From Niveibacterium microcysteis (GTDB lineage Bacteria > Pseudomonadota > Gammaproteobacteria > Burkholderiales > Rhodocyclaceae): a stretch of 64,000 bases of DNA. The notes under the pieces are model-generated. The model was not told where the DNA came from. It ran no database searches and saw only the letters and a program-made list of their open reading frames with translations. The translations under genes were made by a program, and so were the position numbers. This document shows positions 45,250 through 54,877 of the stretch, piece after piece (position 1 is the stretch's first letter; every line of letters starts with the position of its first letter). Location: the NCBI RefSeq assembly GCF_017161445.1, contig NZ_CP071060.1, positions 4,216,001-4,280,000 on the forward strand, in the 5' to 3' direction.

Positions 45250-46119
45250 TCAGCGCGCAGCGATGCGCCGTGCCAAGGCCACCAGCCCAGGCTCACCGAC
45301 GCCCACACGCAACTCGGCCGGCAGCGGCTCGAGATACCAGCACACCGGGTAGCTGAGCGCTTCGCCCGGTGCGAGCTGCACGTAGGGGCCGTGATTCTCC
45401 AGCTCGACATAGAGCGCGTCGTCGTGCCCCCAGATCTCGATTGCGCCCTGGCCCGGCGCAAAGGACTCAAGCGGTGTGACCGGGAAGGTTTTGACGAATA
45501 GCAATCGCTGCCCGCTGCCTACATGCGCCAGCCAACCCTCACGCCCCAGCTCGAAGAGCTTGCGCCCTTTCTCAAGTACCGCCGGCGCGAACGGGTACCA
45601 GCAGATGCCGTCCTGCTTGATGACGGGATGCAGGTCAGTCTCCGGCAGCCCTTCGGCAGCCTCGAACGGAAAGAAGCTCAGGCCGCCCGTGGTGCGGGTC
45701 ACTTCCCACGGCGCCACGTGCACCGGCGCATCGCCCCGGTTGGTGATGCGGTATTCCAGCTCGATCCGCTCGGCACTGGGCTCAGCGCGAATGCGCTTGG
45801 TGAATTGAAGGCCACTCGGGTCGACCCCGCTTTCAAGCACCAGTGTGTCGCCCTCGCGGCTGGTGAGGTAGGGCTGCGTATCGAGCACCGGGCGCGGCGG
45901 CCAGTCCCAGGTGCGCTGCGGGGAATCCCAGAGCGTGGAGCCATAGTTGTCGGGGTGGACCGAAGCGGGGGTCAGGATCTCTTCGCCGTTGCGCGAGAAA
46001 GAAACGATCCGCCCGCCCTTGGCGACATCGACACCCAGGGCAAGGTCGCCGGCCACAAGCCATTGCAACCGCTGCAGCTGGGCGCCATGCATCGGAATCG
46101 AGGGGGAGGTAACAGACAT
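45250..46119 (-). CDS. Galactose-mutarotase-like protein
   Basis: 289 residues if ATG 46119 is used; the frame opens further up but without export or domain features. Beta-sandwich pattern of the mutarotase superfamily: KGGRIVSFSRNGEEIL, GSTLWDSPQRTWDWPPRP, VTRTTGGLSFFPF, YPVCWYLEPLP. It resembles DUF4380-type proteins more than classical GalM. It may equilibrate glucose anomers released by GH1 or bind oligosaccharide (inference). Divergent from the GH149-like gene, sharing its operator region. Confidence 0.7.
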   Translation of the reverse strand: MSVTSPSIPMHGAQLQRLQWLVAGDLALGVDVAKGGRIVSFSRNGEEILTPASVHPDNYGSTLWDSPQRTWDWPPRPVLDTQPYLTSREGDTLVLESGVDPSGLQFTKRIRAEPSAERIELEYRITNRGDAPVHVAPWEVTRTTGGLSFFPFEAAEGLPETDLHPVIKQDGICWYPFAPAVLEKGRKLFELGREGWLAHVGSGQRLLFVKTFPVTPLESFAPGQGAIEIWGHDDALYVELENHGPYVQLAPGEALSYPVCWYLEPLPAELRVGVGEPGLVALARRIAAR

Positions 46120-46273
46120 CTCTGTATGACCGAAAGTTAGTGGAGCCCCGGACGGCGAAGCCCGGCAAACCAGACGGCGAACACGCGCAAGCCGGCCCTT
46201 CCATCCAGGGTCAAAACCCGGCCAGCCTTTGGCTTGCAAAGGCTGGAACACGCCCGGGCGTCGCGCCGCCAAA

Positions 46274-46287
46274 TGAAACCGCTTTCA
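46274..46287. promoter_or_regulatory. LacI-type operator, mutarotase-like side
   Basis: TGAAACCGCTTTCA, 13 of 14 positions, 155 bp before the mutarotase-like start. Confidence 0.7.
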
Positions 46288-46456
46288 CATTTAAGCACCG
46301 ATCTCCTGACGCGTCACCCAAGCCCCCGCAGGAAATCCATGGAAACTCCGCGGCCTTTTGGCTGCAAGCCGTGCAGCCACTTAGTCAGCACACAAAACGG
46401 GTTCGCGCACTTTCAGCAAGACGGATCATTTCCTGTGCAGTTAGACTGGCGGCAGA

Positions 46457-46470
46457 TGTAAGCGCTTTCA
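46457..46470. promoter_or_regulatory. LacI-type operator, GH149-like gene
   Basis: TGTAAGCGCTTTCA, 13 of 14 positions, 90 bp before the GH149-like start. Confidence 0.72.
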
Positions 46471-46559
46471 TTTTGGTTTTGCTTACCGCGCCGGCGGCAG
46501 GTCTTGCAGAGGCAGGCACGTCGGCGCTCCCCATACACATTCGAAAATTCCGAGCACAC

Positions 46560-49500
46560 ATGAGTACCTCAAGCGGCAGTTTTGTCACCCTGGACGGTCG
46601 GCGTTACTACGAGATTCGCGGCTACGACGAACTGCCGCCCTTCTTCATGACGATGGTGTCGGCCAGCGATCTGTGGCTGTTCATCTCGTCGCACGGCGGC
46701 CTCACGGCCGGCCGCGGCGCGCCCGAGCAGGCGCTGTTCCCCTACAACACATCGGACGTGCTGCATCGCAGCGGCCTGCACACCGGCAGCCGGACTTGGC
46801 TGCGCGTTGGCGCCGGCGACGCCGCGCGCGAGTGGGAGCCGTTCAACCTGGAACAACGTGGGCGTTACCGCCTCGAGCGCAGCCTGCTCAAGGACGAGCT
46901 GGGTATGCGCATCGTCTTCAGCGAGACCAACCACGATCTGGGCCTGTGCTTTTCCTACACCTGGACCAGCGCGGGGCGCTTCGGCATCGTGCGTGAAGCG
47001 AGCCTGCGCTCGCTCGGGCAAGCGGTCGATCTGGAGCTCGTCGATGGCGTGCTCAACCTGTTGCCGGCGGATACCCCGCGGGCGCTGCAGAGCCGCGCAA
47101 GCAACCTGATCGACGCCTACAAGTGGAACGAGCTCGAAGCCAATGGCCTCGCCACCTACTCGCTGTATGCGCGGATCAGCGATCGCGCCGAGCCGGCCGA
47201 GTCGCTGCTCGCAACGGTGGCGTATGCGGTGGGCCTCGAAGGCGCCGCGATCCATCTGGCCGCGAGCGATTTCGACGCGCTGCGCCGCGGTGACTCAACC
47301 GACGCGGCCACGCTGCGCCGTGGCGTGGCGGGCGCGTTCCTGCTGCATTCCCGGCTGAACCTGGCCGCCGGCGCGACCAGGCAGTGGCGCATCGTGCTCG
47401 ATACGCCGCTCAAGCAAAGCGACGTGCTCGCACGTTGCAACGACCTGCGCGACACCGCTGCGCTGGCCCGCGAGCTCGATGCGGCGCAGGCGGCCGACGA
47501 AGCGGCGCTGCGCGAACTGCTCGCCTCGGCTGACGCCTTCCAGGCCGTGGCGGACGAGCACACCGCCTGCCACCACATCGCCAACACGTTGTTCAACGTG
47601 ATGCGCGGCGGCGTATTCGACGACCAGTACCGTATCGACCGCGACGACTACCGCGCCAACCTCGCGCTGCGCAACCGCAAGCTGGTCGAGCGCCACGCCG
47701 CGTGGATCGAGAGCCTGCCGGCCTCGCTGACGCTTACGCAACTGCACATCGCACTCGCCCAGCAAGGGGATGCGCAGCTGCGGCGCCTCAGCATGGAATA
47801 CCTGCCGCTGGTGTTCGGCCGCCGCCATGGCGACCCGAGTCGGCCGTGGAACCATTTCAGCATCCGCGGCCGCGACGCCGACGGCCGCCTGCTGCGCGCC
47901 TATCAGGGCAACTGGCGCGACATCTTCCAGAACTGGGAAGCACTGCTGCTCGCCTTCCCGGGCTTTGCGCCGAGCATCGTCGCGAAGTTCGTCAACGCCT
48001 CCACCGTCGATGGCTACAACCCCTACCGGATTACCCACGAAGGCATCGACTGGGAAGTCGAGGATCCGGAAGACCCGTGGTCGAACATCGGCTACTGGGG
48101 CGACCACCAGCTGATCTACCTGCTGCGCCTGCTGGAGCTGTGCGAGCGCCACGACCCGGTGGCGCTGCGGCAGTTGCTGGGTGACGCGCTCTTCAGCTAT
48201 GCCAACGTGCCGTACCGCATCGCCGACTTCGATGCCCTGCTGGCCGACCCGAAACACACGGTGAGGTTCTCCAAGGCCGACGAGAAACTGGTCGCCGAAC
48301 GCTGCGAGACGCTCGGCAGCGACGGCCGGCTGGTGCTGGATGCCAACGGCGAGGTCTACCTCGTCACGCTGGCCGAAAAGCTGCTGGTACCGCTGCTCGC
48401 CAAGCTCGGCAATCTTGTGCCGGGTGGCGGCGTATGGCTCAACACACAGCGCCCGGAATGGAACGACGCCAACAACGCACTGGTGGGCGCCGGCCTGTCC
48501 ATGGTCACGCTGTACCACGCGCGGCGCTACGTGGACTTCCTGACCCGCCTGTTCGAAGCACGCCCCGGTGATTTCGCGCTCGGCGCTGGTGTCGAACAAT
48601 GGTTGCGTGATACCTGCGATGCGCTGGTGGCCTTTGGGCCCGGTAGCGCGCGGGACGACGCCGCGCGTACGCGCCTCTTCCAAGCGCTGGGCCGCGCCGC
48701 AGAGCGTTACCGCACGCAGGTCTACGCCCAGCCCTGCCCCGCCGCGCGCCGTGTCGTCCGCAGCAAATACCTGTTGCAATGCCTGCAGGCTGCGCAGACG
48801 GTGCTCGACGAATCGATCGCGCACAACCGGCGTGCAGACGGCCTGTATCACGCCTACAACCTGCTCGTACCGCACGAAGACACGGTTGGGGTGGACCACC
48901 TCTACCCGATGCTGGAAGGGCAGGTCGCAGTGCTCGCGTCCGGCGTGCTGGGTGCGAACGAAACCGCCGATCTGCTCGATGCGCTGTTCGCTTCGCCGAT
49001 GTATCGGGCGGATCAGCAGAGCTTCATGCTCTACCCGGATGCCAGGCTGCCCGGCTTCCTCGAGAAGAACCGCGTGCCGGCCGCCCGTATCGCGGAGAAC
49101 GCCTTGCTTGGCGCAATGCTCGCACGACGCGACACGCGCATCGTCGAACAGGACCCGAATGGCACGGTGCGTTTCGCCCCGGCCTTCTCCAATGCCGGCG
49201 ACCTCGCCCCGGCGCTGGAGCGTGCCGGCAAGGACTACGCCGAATACACGCCGGCGACGCATGCGCAGACGCTGGCGCTCTACGAAGAGGTGTTCCAGCA
49301 CCGGCGCTTCACCGGCCGCTCCGGCACGATGTTCGGCTTCGAAGGGCTCGGCTGCATCTACTGGCACATGGTGTCGAAGCTGCTGCTTGGCGTGCAGGAA
49401 AGCTTCTTCGCCGCCATCGAACAGGGCGAGGACGAGGCCGCAATCCGACGCCTCGGCGAACACTACTACCGCGTGCGCAAGGGCTTGGGCTTCAACAAGA

Positions 49501-49988
49501 CGCCAGCCGAATACGGCGCCTTCCCGTGCGATCCGTATTCGCATACGCCGGGCCACAGCGGCGCACAACAGCCGGGCATGACCGGCCAGGTCAAGGAAGA
49601 AGTGATCGCACGCTTCGGCGAGTTGGGTGTGCTGGTTCGCGCAGGCTGCATCAGGATCCTGCCGGCCTTGCTCAACGCGGCCGAATTCGGCGTAGCCGCG
49701 CGTACTTTCAGCTATCGCGATGTGAACGACCGCGCGCAAACCCTGCCGCTCGCGGCGGGGGAACTAGGCTTCACGCTGTGCCAAGTGCCCTTCGTGTTCC
49801 GCCTGGATCAGACCGCAGACGCGAGCCTTGAAGTCGCCGTAACGCATGTCGATGGCCGCAGCGAGGCGATGGCCGGACCGGCGCTGACGCGCGAGCTGTC
49901 GCGTCAGGTGTTCATGCGCAGCGGTGAGGTCCAGCGAGTGGTCTGCCGCATTCCGGCCGCAGCGCTGTTTGGCGGAAAGGTCGCCTGA
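46560..49988 (+). CDS. GH149-like beta-1,3-oligoglucan phosphorylase
   Basis: 1142 residues from ATG 46560. The open frame reaches 46140, but that extension has intergenic character. No signal peptide, cytoplasmic. The N-terminus (YYEIRGYDELPPFFMTMVSASDLWLFISS, then GLTAGRGAPEQALFPY) and size match bacterial GH149 proteins. PEWNDANNALVG near 632 resembles the W-N-D motif of GH94-type enzymes. Expected reaction: phosphorolysis of beta-1,3-oligoglucans to alpha-glucose-1-phosphate. It is clearly diverged from the GH161-like protein at 31522, so the locus carries two phosphorylase types. Ribosome site is weak. Confidence 0.75.
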   Translation: MSTSSGSFVTLDGRRYYEIRGYDELPPFFMTMVSASDLWLFISSHGGLTAGRGAPEQALFPYNTSDVLHRSGLHTGSRTWLRVGAGDAAREWEPFNLEQRGRYRLERSLLKDELGMRIVFSETNHDLGLCFSYTWTSAGRFGIVREASLRSLGQAVDLELVDGVLNLLPADTPRALQSRASNLIDAYKWNELEANGLATYSLYARISDRAEPAESLLATVAYAVGLEGAAIHLAASDFDALRRGDSTDAATLRRGVAGAFLLHSRLNLAAGATRQWRIVLDTPLKQSDVLARCNDLRDTAALARELDAAQAADEAALRELLASADAFQAVADEHTACHHIANTLFNVMRGGVFDDQYRIDRDDYRANLALRNRKLVERHAAWIESLPASLTLTQLHIALAQQGDAQLRRLSMEYLPLVFGRRHGDPSRPWNHFSIRGRDADGRLLRAYQGNWRDIFQNWEALLLAFPGFAPSIVAKFVNASTVDGYNPYRITHEGIDWEVEDPEDPWSNIGYWGDHQLIYLLRLLELCERHDPVALRQLLGDALFSYANVPYRIADFDALLADPKHTVRFSKADEKLVAERCETLGSDGRLVLDANGEVYLVTLAEKLLVPLLAKLGNLVPGGGVWLNTQRPEWNDANNALVGAGLSMVTLYHARRYVDFLTRLFEARPGDFALGAGVEQWLRDTCDALVAFGPGSARDDAARTRLFQALGRAAERYRTQVYAQPCPAARRVVRSKYLLQCLQAAQTVLDESIAHNRRADGLYHAYNLLVPHEDTVGVDHLYPMLEGQVAVLASGVLGANETADLLDALFASPMYRADQQSFMLYPDARLPGFLEKNRVPAARIAENALLGAMLARRDTRIVEQDPNGTVRFAPAFSNAGDLAPALERAGKDYAEYTPATHAQTLALYEEVFQHRRFTGRSGTMFGFEGLGCIYWHMVSKLLLGVQESFFAAIEQGEDEAAIRRLGEHYYRVRKGLGFNKTPAEYGAFPCDPYSHTPGHSGAQQPGMTGQVKEEVIARFGELGVLVRAGCIRILPALLNAAEFGVAARTFSYRDVNDRAQTLPLAAGELGFTLCQVPFVFRLDQTADASLEVAVTHVDGRSEAMAGPALTRELSRQVFMRSGEVQRVVCRIPAAALFGGKVA

Positions 49989-50028
49989 ACCAGCAATCCG
50001 CGCATGCGCCTGGCGATTCCTCGCTGAC

Positions 50029-50046
50029 GGCGGCCTTCGGGCCGCC
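50029..50046 (+). terminator. UUCG-tetraloop hairpin downstream of the GH149-like gene
   Basis: GGCGGCC-TTCG-GGCCGCC, a 7-bp stem with the extra-stable C(UUCG)G loop, 40 bp after the stop. Probably a 3' exonuclease barrier ahead of the terminator. Confidence 0.5.
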
Positions 50047-50064
50047 GCGACAACGCACCGACAA

Positions 50065-50093
50065 AAAGGCCGGCCACGTCACCGGCCTTTCTT
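50065..50093 (+). terminator. Rho-independent terminator of the GH149-like gene
   Basis: Stem AAAGGCCGG/CCGGCCTTT with an 8-nt loop followed by CTTTC. Confidence 0.78.
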
Positions 50094-50542
50094 TCGCCCG
50101 GCCCCCGGGCGCGCCCCCGCAGCGCCCCCCCTCTGCATCCACGTCGCCGGTCCGGCGCCCGACCAGCAGGCGCGCAAAACCAAACGCCGCCGGCGTGCGC
50201 CCCACTTACTAGCGTGCCTGCGATGCACCGATGCAGCACGCCCTCCGACTGTGCAAACAACCCGCCGCAGTGGCCACGCCTGAATTAGTTCGCCGCGCAA
50301 ACCATTGATTCGATGGAAAAACGCAAGCGTTGACGTTTCCCCCGGCTGAATTGCGGAACGCATGCGAACCGCTTATCTGCCCATAAATCCGCGCGTATAA
50401 CGCCATCAGCCGTATCGATGAAAGCGCTTCCTTTTCTAGCGGCCAACAACGAAAGCGACACGGCGTTCGAGCCCAGGGCGTCAGCTCGGCAAGCCCCTCG
50501 CGGGGTCTCCGGGTGATGCCCACACACCGAGGAGACCTTGAA
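50094..50542. promoter_or_regulatory. GH64 upstream region
   Basis: About 450 bp with no gene recognised. It contains the weak operator at 50419-50432 and the GH64 ribosome site. Confidence 0.5.
50419..50432. promoter_or_regulatory. Partial LacI-type operator, GH64 gene
   Basis: TGAAAGCGCTTCCT, 12 of 14 positions of the regulon motif, 111 bp before the GH64 start. The 3' half-site is imperfect. Confidence 0.5.
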
Positions 50543-53500
50543 ATGACCTTGCAGTTACACCGGGCGTACCGGTCGTTACTGGCAGTGCTTGCGCTGCTGA
50601 TGACGATCGCGCCATTCGCGGCGCGTGCCGCGGACTACACCGTGGGGGCCGACCTTGTCGGCAGTACCGCGACCCTCTGGTTCCAGTCCAGCGTCGGTTC
50701 GACCTGGGTTGACGCGCACTACAGCGTCAATGGTGGCGCGCAGCAGAACGTGCGCATGACCTACAACAGCAGCAAGGGCCGCTTCGAAACGACGTTCGCA
50801 GCGAGCGCCGGCCAGATCGTCAGCCATTCCTTCACCTACGACAAGGCGGGCCTGGCCTACGATTCGCCGACCACGACCACCACGCTGGGCGGCGGCGGCG
50901 GCGGTGGTGGCACGGTTGCCACGCCGACGTTCTCGGTGCCCTCCGGCACCTACAACAGCGCCCAGACGGTGGCGATCACCACGGCCACGGGTGGCGCCAC
51001 GATCCGCTACACCACCGACGGCTCCACGCCGACGGCGAGCTCGCCGGTGTACAGCGGCGCAATCAACGTTTCGGCCACCGCGACGCTGAAGGCCTACGCC
51101 AGCGCCAGCGGCATGACCGATTCCGCTGTTGCAACGGCCAGCTACACGATCAACACCGGTGGCGGCTTCTCGTTCACCAACGGCGTCGATGTGTCGGGCA
51201 CCACCGCGGTGATCTGGTTCCAGCCGAGCACGACGATCAGCTATGTCGACGTCCACTTCACCGTAGCCAACGGCCCCCAGCAGAACTTGCGCATGGTGAA
51301 GAACAGCAGCACCGGGCGTTACGAGAGCAGCACCGCCGTCAACTCGGGCAACGTGATCAGCTACTCGTTCACGTACAACATCACCGGTGCCGCGCAGTAC
51401 GACACTGGGGCCTACAGCTACACGGTTAACCCGCCGAAGAAGGCCGCCACGCCGATCTTCACCCCGGCAGCCGGCACCTATGCGACCGCGCAGAACGTTG
51501 CCATCAGCAGCGCCACCTCTGGTGCGGCGATCCGCTACACGCTGGACGGCAGCACGCCGACCGCCTCGTCGCTGCTCTACAGCAGCCCGATTGCCGTCAG
51601 CAGCGACCGCACGATCAAGGCGATCGCCATCGCCAGCGGCTATGACAACTCCGATGTCGGCAGCGCAAGCTATGTGATCACGCAGACCAAGGCCGCCGCA
51701 CCGGTGTTCAGCCCGGCGGGTGGCAACTACACCAGCACCCAGACCGTCACGCTGAGCAGCATGACGGCTGGCGCGCAGATCCGCTACACCACCGACGGCA
51801 GCACGCCGACGGCCAGTTCGCCGCTTTACACCGGCGCGCTGTCGGTCAGCACTTCGCAAACGATCAAGGCAATCGCGATCGCAAGCGGCTATTCCGATTC
51901 CGCTGTCTCCTCCGCGGCCTACACCATCGATAACGGTGGCACCGGCTTCGTGCAAGGCGTCTACGAGCTGGGCACCACCGCGACGGTGTGGATCAAGCCG
52001 ACCGGCAGCAGCGCCTACGCGATCCTGCACTACTCGATCAACAACGGCAGCGAGATCAGCCCGAAGATGACCTACAACAGCACGCTCGGCCGCTTCGAGT
52101 TCGTGCTGACGCCGGTCAAGAAGGGTGACCTCGTCAACTACTTCATCACCTACGCCGTGGGTTCGGGCCAGCTCGATACGCCGCGCTATGGCTACACGAT
52201 TGGTGGCCCGTCGCCGGTAGCAAAGCCGACGATCTCGCCGGTCGGTGGCAAGTACGCGAGCGCACAGAGCGTGCAGCTCTTCACCACCGAGCCCAGCTCG
52301 ACGATCCGCTACACCACCGATGGCTCGGCGCCGAATACCACGTCGCCGCTGTACGTTGGCCCGATCACGGTGAGCAGCGCGAAGACGATCAATGCCATCA
52401 CCGTGAAGAGCGATGGCAACCAGTCCGGCATCGCGAGCGAAACCTATGTGATCGGTGAAGACGACAAGACCGTTGCCACGCCCACGATTTCGCACGCCAG
52501 CGGCGACTATGGCCAACCGATCGCGGTGAACTTCCTCAGCACCACCAACGGCGCGACCCTGTACTACACGCTGGATGGCTCGACGCCGACGAGCAGCTCG
52601 ACGATCTACGGCGGCCCGGTGTGGGTGCGCAGCAATGCCACCGTGAAAGTGGTTGCAATCAAGAACGGCATCAGCTCCGGCGTGGCCACCGCAACCTACA
52701 CGATCGGCAACGGCACCGGCGAAACCTGGAACGGCAAGACCACCTTCAACGTGGTCAACGGCACCAAGGGCAAGTGGTCGGATGACAAGGTCTTCTGGTC
52801 GATCATCGGCAAGGACTGGAACACCGGCAACTTCGTCCATGTCGACATGAACGGCAACCTGATCCCGATGAGCGTCGGCGACAACGGTGCGCTGGTGAAG
52901 AACGGCCAGCCTTACGCCAACTACTTCTACTCACTGGCCCAGACCAAGTCGATCACGATTCCGGCGATCAACTCGGCCCGCCTGCTGATGAGCGTTGGCG
53001 AACCGATGTACATCCAGGTGAATACCGACATCAATGGCAAGATCGCCTACGCTGGCGCCAACATCGAGAACCCGACCGACCCGAACATCGATGTGATCTT
53101 CGACTTCGGCGAGTTCGCAATCCTGCCCCCGGGTGCCAACCCGCAAGGCATCTTCGTCAACACCACCCGCGTCGACCAGTTCGGATTCCCGGTCAAGCTC
53201 AATGTCACCGGCCTCGATGGCTTCGACATGACGGTGGGCGAGAATCTCACCGAATCGCGTGATGAGATCTTCGCCAAGTTCATCAACGAAGTGCCGGAAG
53301 CCTTCCGTAGCCTCGCACAGGCCCCGTACGCGCCGTATCGCATCATGGCCCCGGCGCACGCGACCTTTACGAAGGACGGCGTCAACGAGCACTACCTCGA
53401 CGCGTACATCTCGGAGATCTGGGACAAGTACCGCAACGAAGATCTGGTGATGGATCTGAAGAACGGCTGGCCGGTGTTCACGGGCCGCGTGGTGGGCGAC

Positions 53501-53869
53501 ACCTTCCGCTTCACCGACAGCGCTGGCACGTACTACATCAACGGCAAGCCGACCACCTCGATGGTGATGCTGGGCGCTGGCCTGCTCGACGATCCGAAGG
53601 GCACCACGGATGTCGGCAAGCAGCTGCAACTGCAGGCCCAAATGTGCGCGGCGCTCAACCGCCACGTCGCGGGTCAGACCTTCGACAAGTGGTGGCACTC
53701 GTCGGCCTTCTACCCGGCCGGTTCGGTAGCCAACTACTTCACCAAGTTCTGGCACGACCACAGCCTGAATGCGCTGGCCTACGGCTTCGCGTATGACGAC
53801 GTGGGTGGCTACAGCCCCTCGATCCACACCGCCAAGCCGAAGAGCGTGACTTACACGATCGGCTGGTAA
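50543..53869 (+). CDS. Multimodular GH64 beta-1,3-glucanase with CBM56-like modules
   Basis: 1108 residues from ATG 50543 (GAGGAG 8 nt upstream), Sec signal peptide to about 28. Order: CBM56-like module (29-115), Gly-rich linker, CHB_HEX_C-like repeat, second CBM56-like module, two repeats, third CBM56-like module, two repeats, then a GH64 domain (about 723-1108). CBM56-like modules show YVDVHFTV/QQNLRM type strands. The GH64 domain has IDVIFDFGEFAI and TTRVDQFGFPV, with acidic residues where GH64 has its catalytic pair. GH64 enzymes release laminaripentaose-type products from beta-1,3-glucan. Three binding modules suggest attack on insoluble glucan such as curdlan, callose or paramylon (inference). 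Confidence 0.88.
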   Translation: MTLQLHRAYRSLLAVLALLMTIAPFAARAADYTVGADLVGSTATLWFQSSVGSTWVDAHYSVNGGAQQNVRMTYNSSKGRFETTFAASAGQIVSHSFTYDKAGLAYDSPTTTTTLGGGGGGGGTVATPTFSVPSGTYNSAQTVAITTATGGATIRYTTDGSTPTASSPVYSGAINVSATATLKAYASASGMTDSAVATASYTINTGGGFSFTNGVDVSGTTAVIWFQPSTTISYVDVHFTVANGPQQNLRMVKNSSTGRYESSTAVNSGNVISYSFTYNITGAAQYDTGAYSYTVNPPKKAATPIFTPAAGTYATAQNVAISSATSGAAIRYTLDGSTPTASSLLYSSPIAVSSDRTIKAIAIASGYDNSDVGSASYVITQTKAAAPVFSPAGGNYTSTQTVTLSSMTAGAQIRYTTDGSTPTASSPLYTGALSVSTSQTIKAIAIASGYSDSAVSSAAYTIDNGGTGFVQGVYELGTTATVWIKPTGSSAYAILHYSINNGSEISPKMTYNSTLGRFEFVLTPVKKGDLVNYFITYAVGSGQLDTPRYGYTIGGPSPVAKPTISPVGGKYASAQSVQLFTTEPSSTIRYTTDGSAPNTTSPLYVGPITVSSAKTINAITVKSDGNQSGIASETYVIGEDDKTVATPTISHASGDYGQPIAVNFLSTTNGATLYYTLDGSTPTSSSTIYGGPVWVRSNATVKVVAIKNGISSGVATATYTIGNGTGETWNGKTTFNVVNGTKGKWSDDKVFWSIIGKDWNTGNFVHVDMNGNLIPMSVGDNGALVKNGQPYANYFYSLAQTKSITIPAINSARLLMSVGEPMYIQVNTDINGKIAYAGANIENPTDPNIDVIFDFGEFAILPPGANPQGIFVNTTRVDQFGFPVKLNVTGLDGFDMTVGENLTESRDEIFAKFINEVPEAFRSLAQAPYAPYRIMAPAHATFTKDGVNEHYLDAYISEIWDKYRNEDLVMDLKNGWPVFTGRVVGDTFRFTDSAGTYYINGKPTTSMVMLGAGLLDDPKGTTDVGKQLQLQAQMCAALNRHVAGQTFDKWWHSSAFYPAGSVANYFTKFWHDHSLNALAYGFAYDDVGGYSPSIHTAKPKSVTYTIGW
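50917..52707 (+). repeat. Five CHB_HEX_C-like repeats within the GH64 gene
   Basis: Five copies of about 80 codons at 50917-51154, 51443-51690, 51693-51930, 52205-52456 and 52459-52707, each with an IRYTTDGSTPT-type core. Copies 1 and 3 are similar at the DNA level around the core. CBM56-like modules interrupt the series after copies 1 and 3. They probably act as spacers. Confidence 0.8.
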
Positions 53870-53888
53870 TACCCTCCACCCTCGCAGC

Positions 53889-53948
53889 CAGCCGCCCGAG
53901 TGGCGGCTGAATGCGACAACATCGCCACGGCCGGGTCTCCCGGCCGTG
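53889..53948 (+). terminator. Two hairpins downstream of GH64
   Basis: CAGCCGCC/GGCGGCTG at 53889-53909 and CACGGCCGGG/CCCGGCCGTG at 53926-53948. Both perfect, neither with a U-tract. They separate GH64 from the GspC-like gene and may stop most transcripts. Confidence 0.5.
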
Positions 53949-53967
53949 TGCGCAAGAGGCCTTCGAT

Positions 53968-54603
53968 ATGAGCATTTCGACAAACGGCAATCTGCGCAGC
54001 GCGCATCGGCCCGCTTCGGCACCCAGCGCACGCAGGCGTGGTCTTGGTACACGGATCGCGCTCGGTATCGCTGGCGGGCTGCTTGTTGGCGTCGCCATCC
54101 ATTTGATCGGGCGGCAGCTCGACACGCCCAGCACCGTAGCCGAGCCCCCCGCCAGCGCTGTCCAGCTCCCCCAACCCAACGCCGCAGCAATCCCGCCGAT
54201 GGTGCTGACAGGCGTGGTGCGCGATGCGGTGTCGCGCCGCACTTACGCTGTCATCTCGGTCGCGGGTGCGCCCGCGCGCGAATTCCAGGTCGGCGAACAA
54301 CTCACCGATGGCGTGCAACTCGCCGACATCGCAGACGACGCCGTCACCGTGGTCGGCAATGGCCGCTCAGTGCGCATCGCACTCACCTACATCACGCCGC
54401 CCGTGCAGGCCGACCCCCGCATCACGACGCGTAGCGCGGCGGACTGGCGTAATGCCTCGTCGGCCCGCACGCAAAACGAACCGGCCTCTCCACCCGCAAC
54501 CATTGTTGCCCCGCCGCGAGGCTTCTCGCCGCCGAGCAGCACCAGCACCGATCGCGCCGTTTGGCGCGCCAGGCAGACTGAAGAGGGCCCTGCCAACCCA
54601 TAG
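53968..54603 (+). CDS. GspC-like (type II secretion protein C) membrane protein
   Basis: 211 residues from ATG 53968 with AGAGG upstream. Cytoplasmic basic N-terminus, one helix at about 28-48, then a periplasmic domain at about 75-140: LTGVVRDAVSRRTYAVISVAGAPAREFQVGEQLTDGVQLADIADDAVTVV. This matches the homology region of GspC/PulC, which links the inner-membrane platform to the secretin. A Pro/Ser-rich tail replaces the PDZ domain. No other secretion genes are in the window. Its position 98 bp after GH64 suggests a possible link to enzyme export. Confidence 0.7.
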   Translation: MSISTNGNLRSAHRPASAPSARRRGLGTRIALGIAGGLLVGVAIHLIGRQLDTPSTVAEPPASAVQLPQPNAAAIPPMVLTGVVRDAVSRRTYAVISVAGAPAREFQVGEQLTDGVQLADIADDAVTVVGNGRSVRIALTYITPPVQADPRITTRSAADWRNASSARTQNEPASPPATIVAPPRGFSPPSSTSTDRAVWRARQTEEGPANP

Positions 54604-54877
54604 CGTCAGCGGCTGGTACTCTGCGCCGCGGCCACCAGCATCGGCCCCCCCACGACGCGGCACGGCGGATTGCCAACGCGCATGACGCGGATCGCCAGCG
54701 GGGTGCGACAACGGGCGCCTGCAACGCAGATCGAGAACGCCGCGAGAGGCGTGGCCCCTACGTCGCGCTTGCGCCGAGCCGGCCGCATGCCGACACTGAA
54801 AGCAGGTGAGCTCGCCGCCACTGTGCGGCACGCCACCGAACGATCGGTGATCAGACTGCGCAAACGGGGCAGATCCA
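54604..54877. other. Intergenic region, no gene recognised
   Basis: 274 bp between the GspC-like gene and the SRAP gene. No clear ORF or motif beyond the short leader of the SRAP gene. Confidence 0.4.

Larger units (their letters stand above)
46120..46559. promoter_or_regulatory. Divergent promoter region, mutarotase-like and GH149-like genes
   Basis: 440 bp with two operator copies, 183 bp apart. The plus-strand frame through it is open but has no domain features, so it is treated as leader. Confidence 0.65.

Noticed and set aside
46140..46559. 140-codon N-terminal extension of the GH149-like protein
   Set aside because: It would place both operator copies inside coding sequence and shows no export or domain character. 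The family-like N-terminus starts at 46560.
47295..49739. Minus-strand 814-codon open frame
   Set aside because: Antisense to the GH149-like gene. No recognisable motif and composition typical of shadow frames.
50917..52707. CRISPR array or tandem DNA repeat
   Set aside because: The repeats are about 240 bp, in frame, diverged and protein-coding.
50576..52840. Minus-strand 754-codon open frame
   Set aside because: Antisense to the repetitive GH64 gene; its periodic Arg/Val/Gly pattern mirrors the repeats.
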